The translations under genes and the position numbers were made by a program. Shown here piece after piece: positions 12,680-25,079 of a stretch of DNA of 64,000 nucleotides. Under the pieces are notes generated by a model. It saw only the letters and a list, made by a program, of their open reading frames with translations, did not search any database and had not been told where the DNA came from. Where the stretch lies: the NCBI GenBank assembly GCA_959347315.1, contig OY365806.1, positions 38,736,403-38,800,402 on the forward strand, read 5' to 3'. Numbering within the stretch: position 1 is the first letter of the stretch; the number at the start of each line of letters is the position of its first letter. This stretch comes from Bimastos eiseni (lineage: Eukaryota > Annelida > Clitellata > Crassiclitellata > Lumbricidae).

Positions 12680-13179
12680 CTTGAATACGTAAGCAGGAAC
12701 AATTTATGACACCATCACAAAAGAATGCCCTTTACATATGCAAACTGCGAAATCGTGTGTTTTTTATGCGTTCTTTAATATGTGAACGGCCCCTATAGTG
12801 CGTTTCCATGTTCGATGGATTCTTTCCCTCTCGATCGTGTTCGCGAATCACAACTGGCAACCTAAATATTCATCTTAAGGATTCTAGCTCCCGGGATATA
12901 GTATAGCTTCTAGCCTTTAACGATATGTAACTCAACGGAGTGCATTTACGCTGCGCACGTATATTAATTAGACTCAACGCACGTGTTGGGCGGGGCTGTA
13001 ATAAGGAAGTGGTCATTTAGGAGAGATGGGAGTATGCGCTGTTGCAATGACTATGCATGTTACAGGCCTCGTGATGATGGAAAAGATTAATTTGCATGCA
13101 ATTTTATTGTGTATTATTTATAATGTATACTTTAAAAGCGTCTTGCATATCTCATTTCTATGGGGTAATTATGATCAGA
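12680..13179. other. Intergenic with a trace of the GAACGGCC repeat
   Basis: TTAATATGTGAACGGCCCC near 12777 matches a boundary motif of the repeats at 1270, 26840 and 31560. Nothing else is recognised. Confidence 0.4.
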
Positions 13180-13331
13180 TGACTTTTGGAAAAATAATTT
13201 GTACCCCTCCATTTTTCAAATTTCGGAGAGGGGCAAAATTCAATAAATGGGGAAGGGAGGGGCAAAAAAATATTTTGCGCTTCGCGCAAGATTTATTAAA
13301 TCCCCACTTTTCAAAACCTTGTTACACCTCT
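13180..13331 (-). mobile_element. Truncated copy of the hAT-like MITE at 27442-27758
   Basis: Ends in CTTGTTACACCTCTG, the reverse complement of the left terminus of the 27442 element. Shared internal blocks are AAAATAATTTGT, TTTTTCAAATTTC and CCCCACTTTTCAAAACC. The other terminus is missing, so no target duplication can be scored. Confidence 0.65.
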
Positions 13332-13610
13332 GATAGGCACAGGGCTAAAGTAGGGTGGGATGAGTAGAAAGTCGGTGTTGGAGACAAGAGCAAACATGCA
13401 AGAGAACAGACCTCACTTGAACCACTGCTCTAGTGAGATAGGAAGTTAATCACATTTTCAACGCCTTTCTAGTCAAGAGACAGCCTAAATTGCTCTGATA
13501 ATAGTTTATTTGTTATGCACCAGTAACAATCTTTTGGGAAATGGTTTCAACATTATAGGCTTTGTAGCGGAATTATTTCTAGGCATATTAGTAGGCCCTA
13601 ATGGGAATAA

Positions 13611-13850
13611 ATTATAAGTTCATAATATAACGCGAGAATGATTAAGAAATTTTAATTTTTAACTTTTTCACAGAGCACGAGCACAAAACGCTATTAGGAA
13701 AAGTTGTCGAAACGTTATAAGTTCATCGAAAATTATAAGTTCATAATATAACGCGAGGATTATTAAGAAATTTTAATTGGCCGTTGTTGATTTTTAACTT
13801 TCTCACAGAGCACGAGCACAAAACGCTATTAGGAAAAGTTATCGAAGCGG
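13611..13850. repeat. Tandem duplication, ~121-bp period
   Basis: The unit starting ATTATAAGTTCATAATATAA at 13611 recurs at 13732. The copies share CACAGAGCACGAGCACAAAA and GCTATTAGGAAAAGTT. The second copy has about 16 extra bases (GGCCGTTGTTGATTT). High identity indicates a recent event. Confidence 0.85.
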
Positions 13851-13869
13851 TACAATACACACAGTCAAT

Positions 13870-14090
13870 CAATCAATCAATCAACATGGACTCATCGCCC
13901 GTTACGGTAGGTGTCTGATGCTTTTCTGATCACATCTCTCCACATGTCTCTGATCACTCCCGCGTGGCTCAATTCTTGAAGATTTGTTCTACACCATTCT
14001 TCAATGTCATTTGTCCATGCCCCATGTGGTCTTCCTGTTTTTTTGCACACACCTACACACAAACGCGCGCACACGCGCGCGCACATAACA
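13870..14090 (-). mobile_element. LINE 3' end with (TTGA)n tail
   Basis: The minus-strand frame reads GRPHGAWTNDIEEWCRTNL then HAGVIRDMWRDVIRKASD. This is the closing block of many reverse-transcriptase ORFs (a Gly-Arg-Pro, Trp-x-x-x-Ile, Trp-Arg-x-x-Val layout). Downstream on the same strand comes a (TTGA)n run at 13866-13885, a typical microsatellite tail of a LINE. An alternating (GC/AC) stretch at 14050-14085 interrupts the upstream part. Confidence 0.65.
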
Positions 14091-14474
14091 GACTGTTGAA
14101 TGTAGGCTAGATTCCCTGAATTGGAACCGTGAACCTCATAGTGTACAGTATCCAATGCGATTTAGCTGTTAAAAATTACTTGGCCCAAATTCCGGTTTCC
14201 GTCGTTGTTTGTGATTTTTTCTGATACGGCGTAAGCCTCCAGGTTTGTTCGTTTAGGTTATCTTTGCTTAATTATTGTGTTCGGATGAATTTGGGATGTA
14301 ATTCATTAGAGTTATAATAATAGTATGGTTAAACAGCGAGGATTTTGTCCAAAAGCGTTACAATAGTAAGTGCCTTGACTGTTTTGTAGCGCGCTATGTT
14401 TGACCGAATCAAAGAATTTTGGCGGTAAATTGGTATGTATAAAGTCATTCAAATTTCGAAAGCTCCTCCACTGG

Positions 14475-14560
14475 TCGTACTCTGCCAGTGCCAGTACCAA
14501 CCCTGGATCAAGGAGGGCGACACTAATACTCTTTGTTATCACACAGTGTCGTTAAACTGC
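14475..14560 (+). repeat. Dispersed repeat, copy of the 1035-1115 family
   Basis: Core TGCCAGTACCAACCCTGGAT, then AAGGAGGGCGACACTAAT and TCACACAGTGTCGTTAAACT. Confidence 0.65.
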
Positions 14561-14837
14561 AACTACCGATTTGCATCCTTAGCTTTCATGGTACTACTGT
14601 AGTATTACACCAAGAGCCAATTATTAGATATTGTTATTTAATGAGTGTAGAGGCAGATCATAATGCCAACGATCAATCGTTCTAGGTCTTGCTTATAGCC
14701 GTAAAAGAGTCATAGAAGGCTATAGGGTTAGAAATTTAGGATATGTTCGAAGGAGACCTGTGTCAGTTGTGAACGGATAACTGCAAGAGAGATGTGTCTG
14801 TACCACACTTTACTGCACTGGCAAAGTGTGGTACTAG

Positions 14838-15195
14838 GGGTGTGGGTAAAATGCAAACCGGCGAATTGCGAACCGTTTTGTGAACTTGCTTTCGATTGGC
14901 TGCCAAAAGTCACGTGACCGGTTCGCGCCTACGATTGCCATTTATATTTTTATATTACCATTCATGCAGCCAAAGGTTTTTGGCAATTATTTATAAACAA
15001 TATTAGTCATGACCCTGAACCCTATCTATCAAGTACACCAACCATAATCCTTACCCTAACCGATCCTCACGTTGCCCATCCTGACCCTAACAGACCCTCA
15101 CAATGCCTTAACCTTATCCGTTCTCGCATGTGGTTCGCATCTTGGTTTGCATTTTACCAGTTCGCAGGTTCACAGTTCGCTTTTTTCCAACACCC
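14838..15195. mobile_element. MITE with perfect 9-bp flanking duplication
   Basis: The 9-mer TGGTACTAG occurs at 14829-14837 and again at 15196-15204, exactly bracketing a 358-bp segment. The segment begins GGGTGTGGG and ends CCAACACCC, so its termini are imperfect inverted repeats. Both ends continue as AAATGCAAACC / GGTTTGCATTTT-like mirrored blocks. There is no coding capacity. The interior has a degenerate CCCTAA-like run. The superfamily is uncertain: an 8-bp duplication would fit hAT, and 9 bp would fit others. Confidence 0.8.
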
Positions 15196-15204
15196 TGGTA
15201 CTAG

Positions 15205-17522
15205 AACTACTAACAACAGTGCCAAAGTGATGCATGAACGCTGTATGGGATGATAAAGAAATGTGTGCATTTTTTAAGACTGTATAGCCAATTCCTGTTA
15301 ATGTATTTGTAGTGCTTCCACTAGCTCATCTTGATTTTGACTGCCGAAATATGGCTGAAGGTAAGGATTGCTATCTAGTTGTTTGAGTTGGGGTCGGATT
15401 GAGAGTGGTTAGTGCTCATGGGCATCCAATAAGGGACTCTGTGGGCAGTTCCTTAAGTAGAAACAGGTGGCGCCAGTATGCACATAGGCCTAAGAATTTT
15501 TTTTTATATTGGCCATGCGTTGTTTATTTATGTTGTTCCGATCGATGGCTGGCGTAAGAATTAAAATGTAATTCCATTATGGATAAATACATAAATTTGA
15601 ACACTAGAAATGGAGAGAGGAGAGGGCAACCTACGTCTCATTTTTACGTCCGATCACTGCAGACTTTCCATTTACCGCTGCATGAACAAGAAAATTATAA
15701 ATATTGCATGCAGGTTAGACCTTCAGATAGTTTGCCGCCTTCTTTTCCTTTGAATTTTGGCACGGAGCAATATGAAGGCATTTTATAATTTAACTAACTT
15801 TTAGAGTACTTTTGCGTGAAGAAACATACATCCCACACAATTTTACCTCGGGTAGCTTACCCACATTTGATACTGGCGCCATCTATTTCACAGAGTCCCC
15901 TATTTGGTGGGCCTGTGCAGTAGATTTTCTTGACCACTTGGGCGTGACCAAGTTTGTCCCAATAGTCCAGACCCGTTTAAATATGCACTGAGTGCCAACA
16001 CTGTTTCAAGGACATGTATAGTTTTAACCATACAGGGACGTCATTTGGATTATAGTGCGTGCCAATTTCCATGCAAGGTCATAATTTAATAGCCATATTA
16101 ATAATAATCTCATTGAATTTCATATATTAACATTATATCACATCACAGGTGCCTTCACTTTTTTAAACTGTATCAGTGTTTTTCCGATAGAAGATTTAAC
16201 AAATCAAATCTTTTGTTACCACTGAAAACACAAAAACCAACGAAAACAAATTTAAAACAAGAAGGAGAACCCTGTCACAACAAAAATTCTTGCTCCATCT
16301 GAAAAAAGCTGAAATGATGTCCCTGCATGCATATATTATGATTGCAAAGACATTGTATTTTCAGACCCACTCTCCATTTTTGCGGCACGCACATTTTTTG
16401 GAACCTCTCCCAATGTGCATGTACATCTGAGCTTTAACCTTCCCTTACAAAGGTTAAATTGCTACCATAGGCTTCTTATTTTTGTTATGCATCAATAATT
16501 GCAGCTTAAATTTGTTAACTGTGATGATAAAATACTAAGAGCACTTACATTTAAGAAAAGTTTTAATGCTTCTTAAAAGTGAATAAGCAGGGATATAGTC
16601 CATGATTGGGTCTTCAGTTCTGATTTCAATATTCCATTACTTTAGGTCTGAACAATCGGAACAGAATTAATTATACTTAAAAATTAAAGGCCTCAGTTAC
16701 AAATTGAAAAGGAAAAAATATGTTTCATCATTCTCGATGCACTTTTAATATTGGATGTTCAAATGATTATTATGTCATTGATTTCTTCAGGCAAGGTATT
16801 TAATAAGTACACAACTAAAAAAAATGCCTTCCTGACGACTATAAGATGATCATATAAATAGAGTTATAAATAGGCTAATGTGGACATCACTATTAGACAG
16901 TTATATTTGCATATGTGTACATTTCTCGATGTATGCGTACGTTCACTTTTTTACCCTCTTATTTAACTTGGCTTGCGTAAAGTTTGTCATGAATGGGACA
17001 TCGGATCGACGTTTGTTGGAGTTCTTTCAACTCTTTTTCAGTATGTTACCCTCGACCTACAGAGCTGAAATTTTGCACACATTTTATGAAAAATTTTTTG
17101 TGGACATAACTCAAAAATTGAGAAAAAAATTACAAAATATGCACAAAATATCGTTTACCCACTTGAATGAGTCCTCCTTGATGAGTTCCATTCTGGCAAG
17201 TTTACATCATAAATGATCTATTAAGGAAATGGATCGATTGCACCATCTACCAGATTACCAAAAGTCAATAAAAGAGGGTCCCGAAAAACCCATGTTTTTA
17301 CTTTCACTTGTTCTACCACCAACCATTTTGAGAGATAGAAATTACTTAAGACGGATATAAGTTGTGCTAAATATGATATAATGTGTAATCCATTTCTACC
17401 TTTTTTCCAAACCTTCCTTCATCTGAATGTCAAATGCTTTGAATGCCCTAGTCTTTATTTTGACCTGCCATACAGTTTGTTTATTTTTATTGCCCATAGT
17501 GTATAGATTTATTTGGTTGCAG
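15205..17522. other. Non-coding stretch upstream of the stathmin exons
   Basis: No coding exon, promoter or RNA gene could be supported. A first exon and promoter of the stathmin-like gene may lie here or further upstream, but no ATG-containing exon with a matching splice phase was recognised. Confidence 0.4.
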
Positions 17523-18675
17523 AGGTTGATGCTGCAAAACGCAAGAGCGGTGTTGCATTTGATGTTATCATTAAGCCTGCTTCTGCCGACAACCCTCCAC
17601 AGCTGCACCATGGGTCACCAACGAAGGAACACCCTCCACTCTCACAGGAAGACATTGATCGGAAACTCAAGGAAGCGGAAGAAAGGCGATTGGTAACTTG
17701 TTGATTGATTTTCTATTCCTATGTAAATTGGTGCTTCAAAGTTCTGATGCATTTGGCTATTAAGCCACAAATCTGGGGTTCAGATACCCACCCACCTGCT
17801 TACTGACACAGAGGTATTTTAAGATTTTTTCGGAATCAGCTATGAAATTAGTACACTGCAAGTGGGAAGATCACATTGCAGAGCAAAGGAACTGGCCACC
17901 TGGCCTTGTATTCTGACAAATAAAGTTAAGTGTGTAACACTCTATGCTAGTTGCTGGTCATTGTAGCAGCAAATGTAGTAGGATGGTGTAATAATGATTA
18001 GTTTGTATCAGAAGGCTTACTATTCTCTTTATTCTCTTGTCAATGTACAGTTACTGATTGCAAGTGTTGTTTGGTTTGTTTAGATGATGGAAGCATCAAA
18101 GTTGCAGGCAGTGAACAAGGAGAAGGAGAGACTGCATATAGCAAATGCAAAAGCACAAGAAATGGAGGAACAATTTGCAAAGGAGGCGGAGAAAAAACTG
18201 GCAGAGAAGATGGAAGCGTCAGAAGAGAAGAAGAGAGCTCTAGAGCAGGCCAAACAGGAACGTCTCAAGGAGCATGTATGTATATCTGGCAATGTATGTT
18301 CTGCAGTATTATTAAGAGAGTTGTAGAGAAGTATCTGACCATCGTAACTTCAGCACCCGCTACAGTTTGACAAAGGACTCCTTACATTGACTCCTTACAT
18401 TGACCCCTTACATTGACTCCTTACATTGACAGACCGATGCAGACAGAGGGATGACATGATAGGAATGTGCACAGTAGACAATTCAATGAGAAACTGCTAT
18501 CAGATGCACAACTGAAGAAAGGCCTGTTGACTATCTTGCCTAAGTTTATATAATGCTACACTTAGCTTCATCTTAAATACTGAGAATGTTTGTACATTTT
18601 CAGGATCGACATGTGGAAGAAGTTCGTAAGAAGAAGTTGAGCATGTCTGAGAATGGGGTTGCAGAAACTAGTTAG
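17523..18675 (+). CDS. Stathmin-family protein, three exons (5' exon not found)
   Basis: Stathmins bind two tubulin heterodimers and so control microtubule growth in the cytoplasm. The exons are 17523-17692, 18084-18275 and 18604-18675, ending in TAG. All borders seen are AG/GT, and both introns are phase 0. The N-terminal capping segment reads AAKRKSGVAFDVII, with a Ser placed like a known stathmin phosphosite, followed by a Ser-Pro site (GSPTK). Then comes SQEDIDRKLKEAEERR and a long charged helix over exon 2 (KEKERLHIANAKAQEMEEQ, KKLAEKMEASEE), ending KEHDRHVEEVRKKK. The total of about 144 residues fits the usual ~150. The first exon, carrying the start codon, is not visible. The acceptor could also be two bases later (17525). 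I am confident of the family, not of the paralogue. Confidence 0.9.
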
Positions 18676-19500
18676 ACAGAGATTCTGACTAAGAACAGGA
18701 AATCTGATTGGTTGTACAAAACAGTTTCCTGAGACTAGACTTGCTTATTGAAAATTAATCGAATCTCTTGTGCTTTTTTATGTTTGTAGTAACTGTAGTT
18801 CATATCGTGTCTGATGCTTCATTCTGATAGTACCTGTCTCAGTGATCTATATTTTTTTCTAGATGTTAATGACAGATTGATATTCCATGTAGATATGTGC
18901 ACATGTCACTTTTCTGGAATTTATAGTGCATTTAAGAATTTATGTGAAGCATAATTTGTTTATATGTAGTTGATGTGTTCTGATGATGGTGGGAGCAATT
19001 GGTTTTCATTCATGTGGATTTTAGCTTTTGCTAAAGACCTTGATTTTGCCAGTCATTGTGTTCATATATTTAATTGTCTTTTAATGAAACTGGTTGGCAC
19101 CAAACGCTTTATGCATTTTTTCTATTCAGACAAGCCTTTATTTTTATGAGACAGCATTTCGATGTTTCTGTTTGCAGTCGTGACTTCTTGCATTCAGTAA
19201 GAAAGGTTTCTATGATAACATGACTAGCTTTCTAAAATACTAGAAGTAGGCTTCTGCTTGTATGCACCTTGTGTGGGTCATTTAATGTAAACAATAAGTC
19301 TTCCATTGACCAGATACTGCAGTCTGGGAAATTTGCATTAGCTCATTCATCATTGAATTGTTAATGTATTGTTGGGTAATGGCAGATACTATTGTTGCTG
19401 AAACATCGAAGACAAAATTGTCTAGCACTAAGTTCAGTATTGTATTTTATTTAAGCATTTGCTAGGCACATCTAGTAGGGTGTATCATTCAGATGCGCTA
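18676..19500 (+). other. Probable 3' untranslated region of the stathmin-like gene
   Basis: T-rich, non-coding, directly downstream of the stop codon. No clear AATAAA occurs in the first kilobase, so the polyadenylation site is unknown; an AATAAA occurs much further on at about 21670. The assignment is by position only. Confidence 0.35.
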
Positions 19501-20345
19501 TTATTGTACAAAGTCCTGCAAGATGATGCAGGTTTTGAGAAAAGCAAAGTAGGATGAAAGACTCTCAGGCAGAACTGTAGATTGAACAGAAGGAGAAAGC
19601 GCATTCCAAAGAGTGGGGTCACCTAAGGCAGTTAATCGAGACCAATGTTTCCTCAAATGTTTTGGAGATAGCATGTGCAAGAAATTTTGCATAACATTTT
19701 ATTAATGGTTCACACTTTTGTGCTCAGTTCCGAACTGAATGGGATCATAGTTAAATTAAGACCATATCTAATAGTCTATGGTGATACGTTCTGATAATCT
19801 AAGAAAAGTCCATTGTCTAAACGTAAATAAGGGGACGTATCAGTCAAGGTACCAAAGTTTCTGGAGCAAGGTAGGCCACAGCTAGCTTAGAGACAAGGTA
19901 GTTTCATAACAAGAAATCGTGACTCGTTATTTGCCAGAAACAATTAGTGTGTGCACACTATATTCTTTTGTGCACTGGATCCACAGCCCGTTTTTGCACA
20001 TGCACAACATTGCACATGTGCACAGCTTGGAGGGAACATTGAGAACTGAGCAATAACAGTTCTTGAACTAGAGACCAAGAGGTAAAATCTATTTGAGGAA
20101 TGAACTGGACCTTATATTTCATGGCAAGACTTTGCTGAGCCTTGAAGATTATAATGAAGATTTTAAATTGCATGGGGGCGTAGAGGGGAAGCCAATGATT
20201 TTTTTAAAACAGTAAGGTACGGATGTGAGAGCGCCGTGGATGACAGGCTGTCAGTCTAGCAACTTTGTTGAGTACCAACTGAAGAGGAGAGAGACAAAAC
20301 TTGTGAAGACCAATGAAAAGCGTATTGTGGTAGCATGTTGCTTTG
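19501..20345 (-). mobile_element. Degraded LINE 3' portion
   Basis: The minus-strand frame at 19501-19670 reads RLTALGDPTLWNALSPSVQ then LSSYFAFLKT. This matches the closing segment of CR1/L2-like ORFs. The region to about 20345 looks like a non-coding continuation of an L2-like element, recognised only by general pattern. Confidence 0.45.
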
Positions 20346-22580
20346 CATTATTTTGGCCTTTTTATGTGATTTATAGAATTTTCTGGGAACAGAGAATATG
20401 CTTTAAGCCAAGCTAGCAGCTGTTATGAATAGACATTGCTTTTAAGAGAGTGATTTCTTTGTCCAAAATGCTCAGACCTGCATGTGAAAGTAACATTTGG
20501 ACATTCTGTGCCTAACAATTTGCAACTTTTCAAAGTGTTTCTGCTAAAATAGTTGCGTTGTTTAACGACTGAAACTAAGGTGGCCCTTGGGCTATTTGTC
20601 TGGTAGTACGACGATTCTGTGTAGCCTGACTCTAAGACAAAAGTCACAATAACTGCTGGTACACAATATTACTCATTGACGACACTTAGTCAAGCCCCTG
20701 CTGTTTGCAATTTGTTTTCTCATCATTGTCTAATGATCGTTGATTTGTCACTTAGGATTTTAATTTTTTATCTGATCTGACATTGACTCTCCAGACTAAG
20801 CAGCTGAATTTATTCAGTATTTGTATTTTTTGTTAGACATGCTTTCTGGTCTGTCTAACTCTTGAACAACAAGAAGGATAAGTATTTCATACATTTTGGT
20901 ACTCATTCGTCATAAACGTTATCATGTGTTGCCATTATCAGAGAACACTTAGAGAATTTTGTGGTTTTAGGCCATTGCGGATGGTCGCTCTCAGACACTT
21001 GGTCCCTAGTCATTAGATAGCCACATTAACTGGCAAACTGCAGCAGTTGGAATTTATCGCCATCAGCAGACATTGTTGATCGGGTATACTTAAGCAAATA
21101 GTGGTATGCAATTAGTTTTATGCAACTCGCCACAGTACTATTTCAATTAACAGATTTCATTGTTAGCTTAATGATTGGGGAATTGAATGATTGCATTGAG
21201 TAATCAATTGATGGCTTTAGTTTCTGATGACTTGATTGATTTAACTGAGACATTTGAGGGTTGGTTGTTTACTGAATAAGCAGTTGATTTAAAACAAACA
21301 GAATTTAATTACTGGTACTTACTTAAGAGATTTTCTTTTAGAATGCTTGTCATTAAACATCAATACAGAGTGCTGTAATATGCCCAGCAAATTTCTGTCG
21401 ACTGCAACGGCCTCTGTTGTCAATAGCGGTCGTTAAACCTCTGGATCCATCCATCCAATGCTTGTCATAACATTTTATAATATAATTCTTTGTGTAAATC
21501 TTTTATAATCTTAGAGCTATATGTTTTCAGCAAATGTTGTCCATTTGCATTTCAGCTTTTGCATAATGATGTTTATTTTTGAATTGCTGTTTTGTTTTAT
21601 GGATATTGTTACCATTGTATGTTGTGGAATTTATATTTGAGTAGTGTAAGACAACATTTGATACTACTGAATAAATTTTGCTTTCAGTGTTTAAATTCCA
21701 AACACTGTCATTATAGTACAGGCATTTTGTGAATATGTTTAGTGAACCTCACACAGATTGCAACAGAGAGTCTAGCAACTGTTTGTTACACTTAAAAGTA
21801 TCTTCTACAACATATCAAAAGTCTCCATGATGCATGTGGTGGAAGGATTATAAAAATCGTGATAGTTAGCGGCACTGTAATGACTAACGAGACGCATATT
21901 TTCAGAGGAACATTTGAATTCCAAAAGATCTGTCGAAGGTCTAAATTATTTAAAAGTAATTCAAATAACTCAAGGTGAACTTCTTCTATGTTTTGAATTA
22001 ATGCAAGGATGTTGTACAAAATTAGGCAGCATAAATTGTTTGGTTTTCAGGTTGTTTTGAATCCTCTACTAAGTGTAACTAGTTCTTCATCGTCATCCCA
22101 TTCAACTTGTGCAATGCGCATGCTGGTCCTTTGCAGTTGTTACATGCTACAAAGCACTCAATGTCATGCGGTTTACAAGCGCACCTAATACTGCTGCTGC
22201 AATTGGTTTTGCAGCTGCACCTTATGATCTGTTAAAAATGTTTCTTTGTTTTGGTCTTCATGTACATGTGCGCATATGTTGGGTCCAGTTGGGGCCTCTG
22301 AACTTTTGAGATTCAATTTCATCCGGCTAATGAGATCTTTGCTCGTGTTCTGCTCATCATCATTATCTTCCAGATAGTTTGCAACTTCAACAGAGACTTT
22401 TTCTCTTTCGTCATTTTGTGGCTGACTAAATTTTGTTTTTTTTATGTCAATTTCGTTAGACTCATGATCTGCTGCATATTGACCTCCAGAGACCAGCGAC
22501 CTGGATCCTCTCTTCACGTTTCTGCTCCAGAATTTGTAGATGCGCTTCTTATTTCCTTACTGCTTTCTGCTGCCATTCCC
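20346..22580. other. Long non-coding stretch
   Basis: AT-rich with no exon or RNA gene recognised. A (CATC)n micro-run lies near 21443-21460. Confidence 0.4.
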
Positions 22581-22589
22581 TCAAAGAAG

Positions 22590-23880
22590 GTATTTTTCCA
22601 GCCTCGCAAAAAATGGTCGATCCTTGTTCCTGTGCCAAGGCACAAGGGGCTGGATGCAGTTGATCCTTATAACTTCATTATTGCTATTGTCACTTCCTTA
22701 TCTATCTAACCTGAAAAGATTATCGCCGTCCAGCTCACTGCCAACATCGATAAAAATGACCTACTCCCAGTCTTTCAGTCTGGATTCCGAAGGGGCCACT
22801 CCACAGATTGGTCCACCTTCTCTCTGACATTTTCAAGCAATTGACAGGTCTCAGGTTTCTCTCTTGGTGCTGTTTGATGTCAGCTCCCAGGTACCCCATT
22901 TTGATACCGTTGACCACGATATCTTCTCTGCCTCGTTTGGCCTTTCAAAGACCTTCCTTGGTTAGCTCAGTTCCTTCCAGCTGGACCATCCACCAGGTCT
23001 TCTTGGGTTGCCCTCAATTTGGACTACCCCCAAGACCCTCTCATGTATATTATTTATACCACAGATTTAGGCCCTCTGCTGGCTGGCTGCACTGTCCTGA
23101 GCCTGTCCTATGCGGATGACCTCCAGGTCTATCTGCACTGCTCAGCCCTGGCAGCTGCCACTGGTTCGTGCAATGAACCGAGCCATGGAGACATTAGACA
23201 GAAGATGAGAAAACGAACTGTGAGAACTCAAGATGGATTGCGGAGGTGCAGGCGGTTGGAAAACTTGTCTTCCAACCGCCTGCACCTAAGCAATCCATCT
23301 AAAACTCAGTTTATACGATTTGGCACTTACCATCAGCTAGCCAAAATTGACATGGAAGCCCTCGTCCTAGAGTTCTCACAGTTAGTTTTCTCATCTTCTC
23401 TCAGTGATCTTGGTGTTACTCTGAACCAACATGGCACATCCACTTGCTCTGCCGTGATTGTTACTGTTGACTGCGCCAGCTCAGGACGATAACTTGCTCC
23501 CCTGATGCTGCTGCAATGCTTATCCACTTCTTCGTGGTCTCTCGCCTTGGCTACTGCAACGCCCTCTATGACGGGCTGTCTGCATGCCGGATCGGGTGCT
23601 TGGATCGGGTATTGCGCACGGTGTCACACCTTATTGGCTGAATCCCAAGATTCGGCCATGTCTCTGAATATATACGGGACGTCCTTCATTTGCTCCTCTT
23701 CAACATGCAACGCGCGAGCTTGCACTGCGAATGCCCAGTCATCACCTCTGTCATTGCAAGATTTCAAGAGTGTTCTTGAATGCAACTGTCCTCACAGGAA
23801 TTACCATACAATCAGAACTCTTCCTCTTCATACCAACCTGTGCTAAGTTACCACAGAACAGACAATCTCTGTCATAAATG
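22590..23880 (+). mobile_element. LINE reverse-transcriptase copy, frameshifted
   Basis: Plus-strand fragments follow reverse-transcriptase order. First comes VPVPRHKGLDAVDPYNF, then KIIAVQLTANIDKNDLLP and FQSGFRRGHST, then DLGPLLAG, and the catalytic palm box LSYADDLQVYLHCS with both aspartates. After that come SSNRLHLSNPSKTQFIRFG, LSDLGVTLNQ, and further on the post-palm tail (about 23500-23850). Frames change several times and there are stops, so it is dead. The endonuclease is absent. An inverted duplication at 23231-23300 interrupts the frame before the SNRLHL block. Confidence 0.85.
23231..23300. repeat. Inverted duplication (hairpin) inside the LINE
   Basis: Arms 23231-23260 and 23271-23300 are reverse complements at 28 of 30 positions, with a 10-base loop. 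The right arm is the normal LINE coding strand (the Asn-Arg-Leu-His-Leu codons). The left arm is its inverted copy. Confidence 0.9.
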
Positions 23881-23884
23881 AACT

Positions 23885-25005
23885 CTTTCAACCGAGCGTA
23901 GAAAAGCTCTGTCAATCTGCTCCTCGGGGTTTTTGTTTGTGAAATTTAGCTATTTCTTGTTAACTGGTATAGGCCCTATGTATTTCGGTGGATTTGATGA
24001 ACCACTTCCCTGATGATCTATGAATATTATCCTTTGGAGATGCTCATGCTTGGTTAATGGAGGCACTTCCATTCTCAGCTATGGTAGCTGGTGGCGCTTT
24101 ACTTCCCACTGCAGGATATGTGCAAATTGCACATCTGGGAGGACAACTCACATTTGTTCGAGTTATAATGTCACTCTTTATAAAAATAATATAAATGGTA
24201 TAAAAATAGTAAAAAAGAGTATATATATATATGTATATATACTATTTGCAGACTTGCATGATTATTTGTGCTAAATAGTTTCTTTCAAAAATGAAAGTGG
24301 AGTGTGAAAATTGAAACAAGTAAAATTTCACATAAGCCTATTTTACATGGACGGAAATGGGAAACATTCCATCAACAATTTTAATACTTTCCACCACTTG
24401 CATTGATGGAGACTTTTGATATGTTAAAGGGCACAAGTTTTAAAGTATAAATCAGTTGAAAAAGTTTCTATTGCAATTTGTGTGAGGTGATACCACTATA
24501 AGGCCTGTACTATTATGTAAGAGAGTTTTATGATGTGTTATGCAGCCATTGGTCGGGGGTTGCCAGTGCATAGATAGCCTAAGGAGGACACAGACAGCTT
24601 TGTAAGTTCCTCCACAATTATTGCCTGTCATCCAAGTTTGACTCTTTTGGGAAAATTATTCAGTAACGTTTCTTCTTCTGGTGTTCTCACTCCTAGAGAG
24701 ATTCTAACATTCCACTCGCTGTTGGTTCTCTTCTTTGAGCTTTCCATATCCATCTGTGTTCGTCCAATCAGGCGTCATCTGTCTTGGTCTTACTCTTTTT
24801 TGCTTTGTCTCCATTTTTTCTTCGATTATGCTGTTCTTGGAAGTGAGTCACCTTTGAGTAGGCCCTAACACTTTAGAAATGTAGAGCTAACAATCGAGAT
24901 TACGATCATGATGCGCTATTTTCGTTTGGCGGATGATCATGTGCAATTGTGCATAGCAATGTATGTCACTCCCCTTATAGATTCGATTGCCAAGGTAGTA
25001 ATTTC
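23885..25005. other. Non-coding stretch
   Basis: A short TA microsatellite lies at 24215-24242. No gene recognised. Confidence 0.4.
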
Positions 25006-25009
25006 AGTT

Positions 25010-25078
25010 TAACGACACTGTGATAACAGAGCATTAGCGTCGTCCTCCTTCTATATCCAGGCCTTGGAGTAGGCATAG
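25010..25078 (-). repeat. Dispersed repeat, copy of the 1035-1115 family
   Basis: On the plus strand it reads TTTAACGACACTGTGATAAC, then GCGTCGTCCTCCTTCTATAT, then CCAGGCCTTGGAGTAGGCA: the family consensus inverted. Confidence 0.65.
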
Positions 25079-25079
25079 A

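Noticed and set aside
17751..17810. tRNA-like B box (GGGTTCAGATACC) in the first visible stathmin intron
   Set aside because: No A box at the right distance and no stem complementarity that I could confirm.
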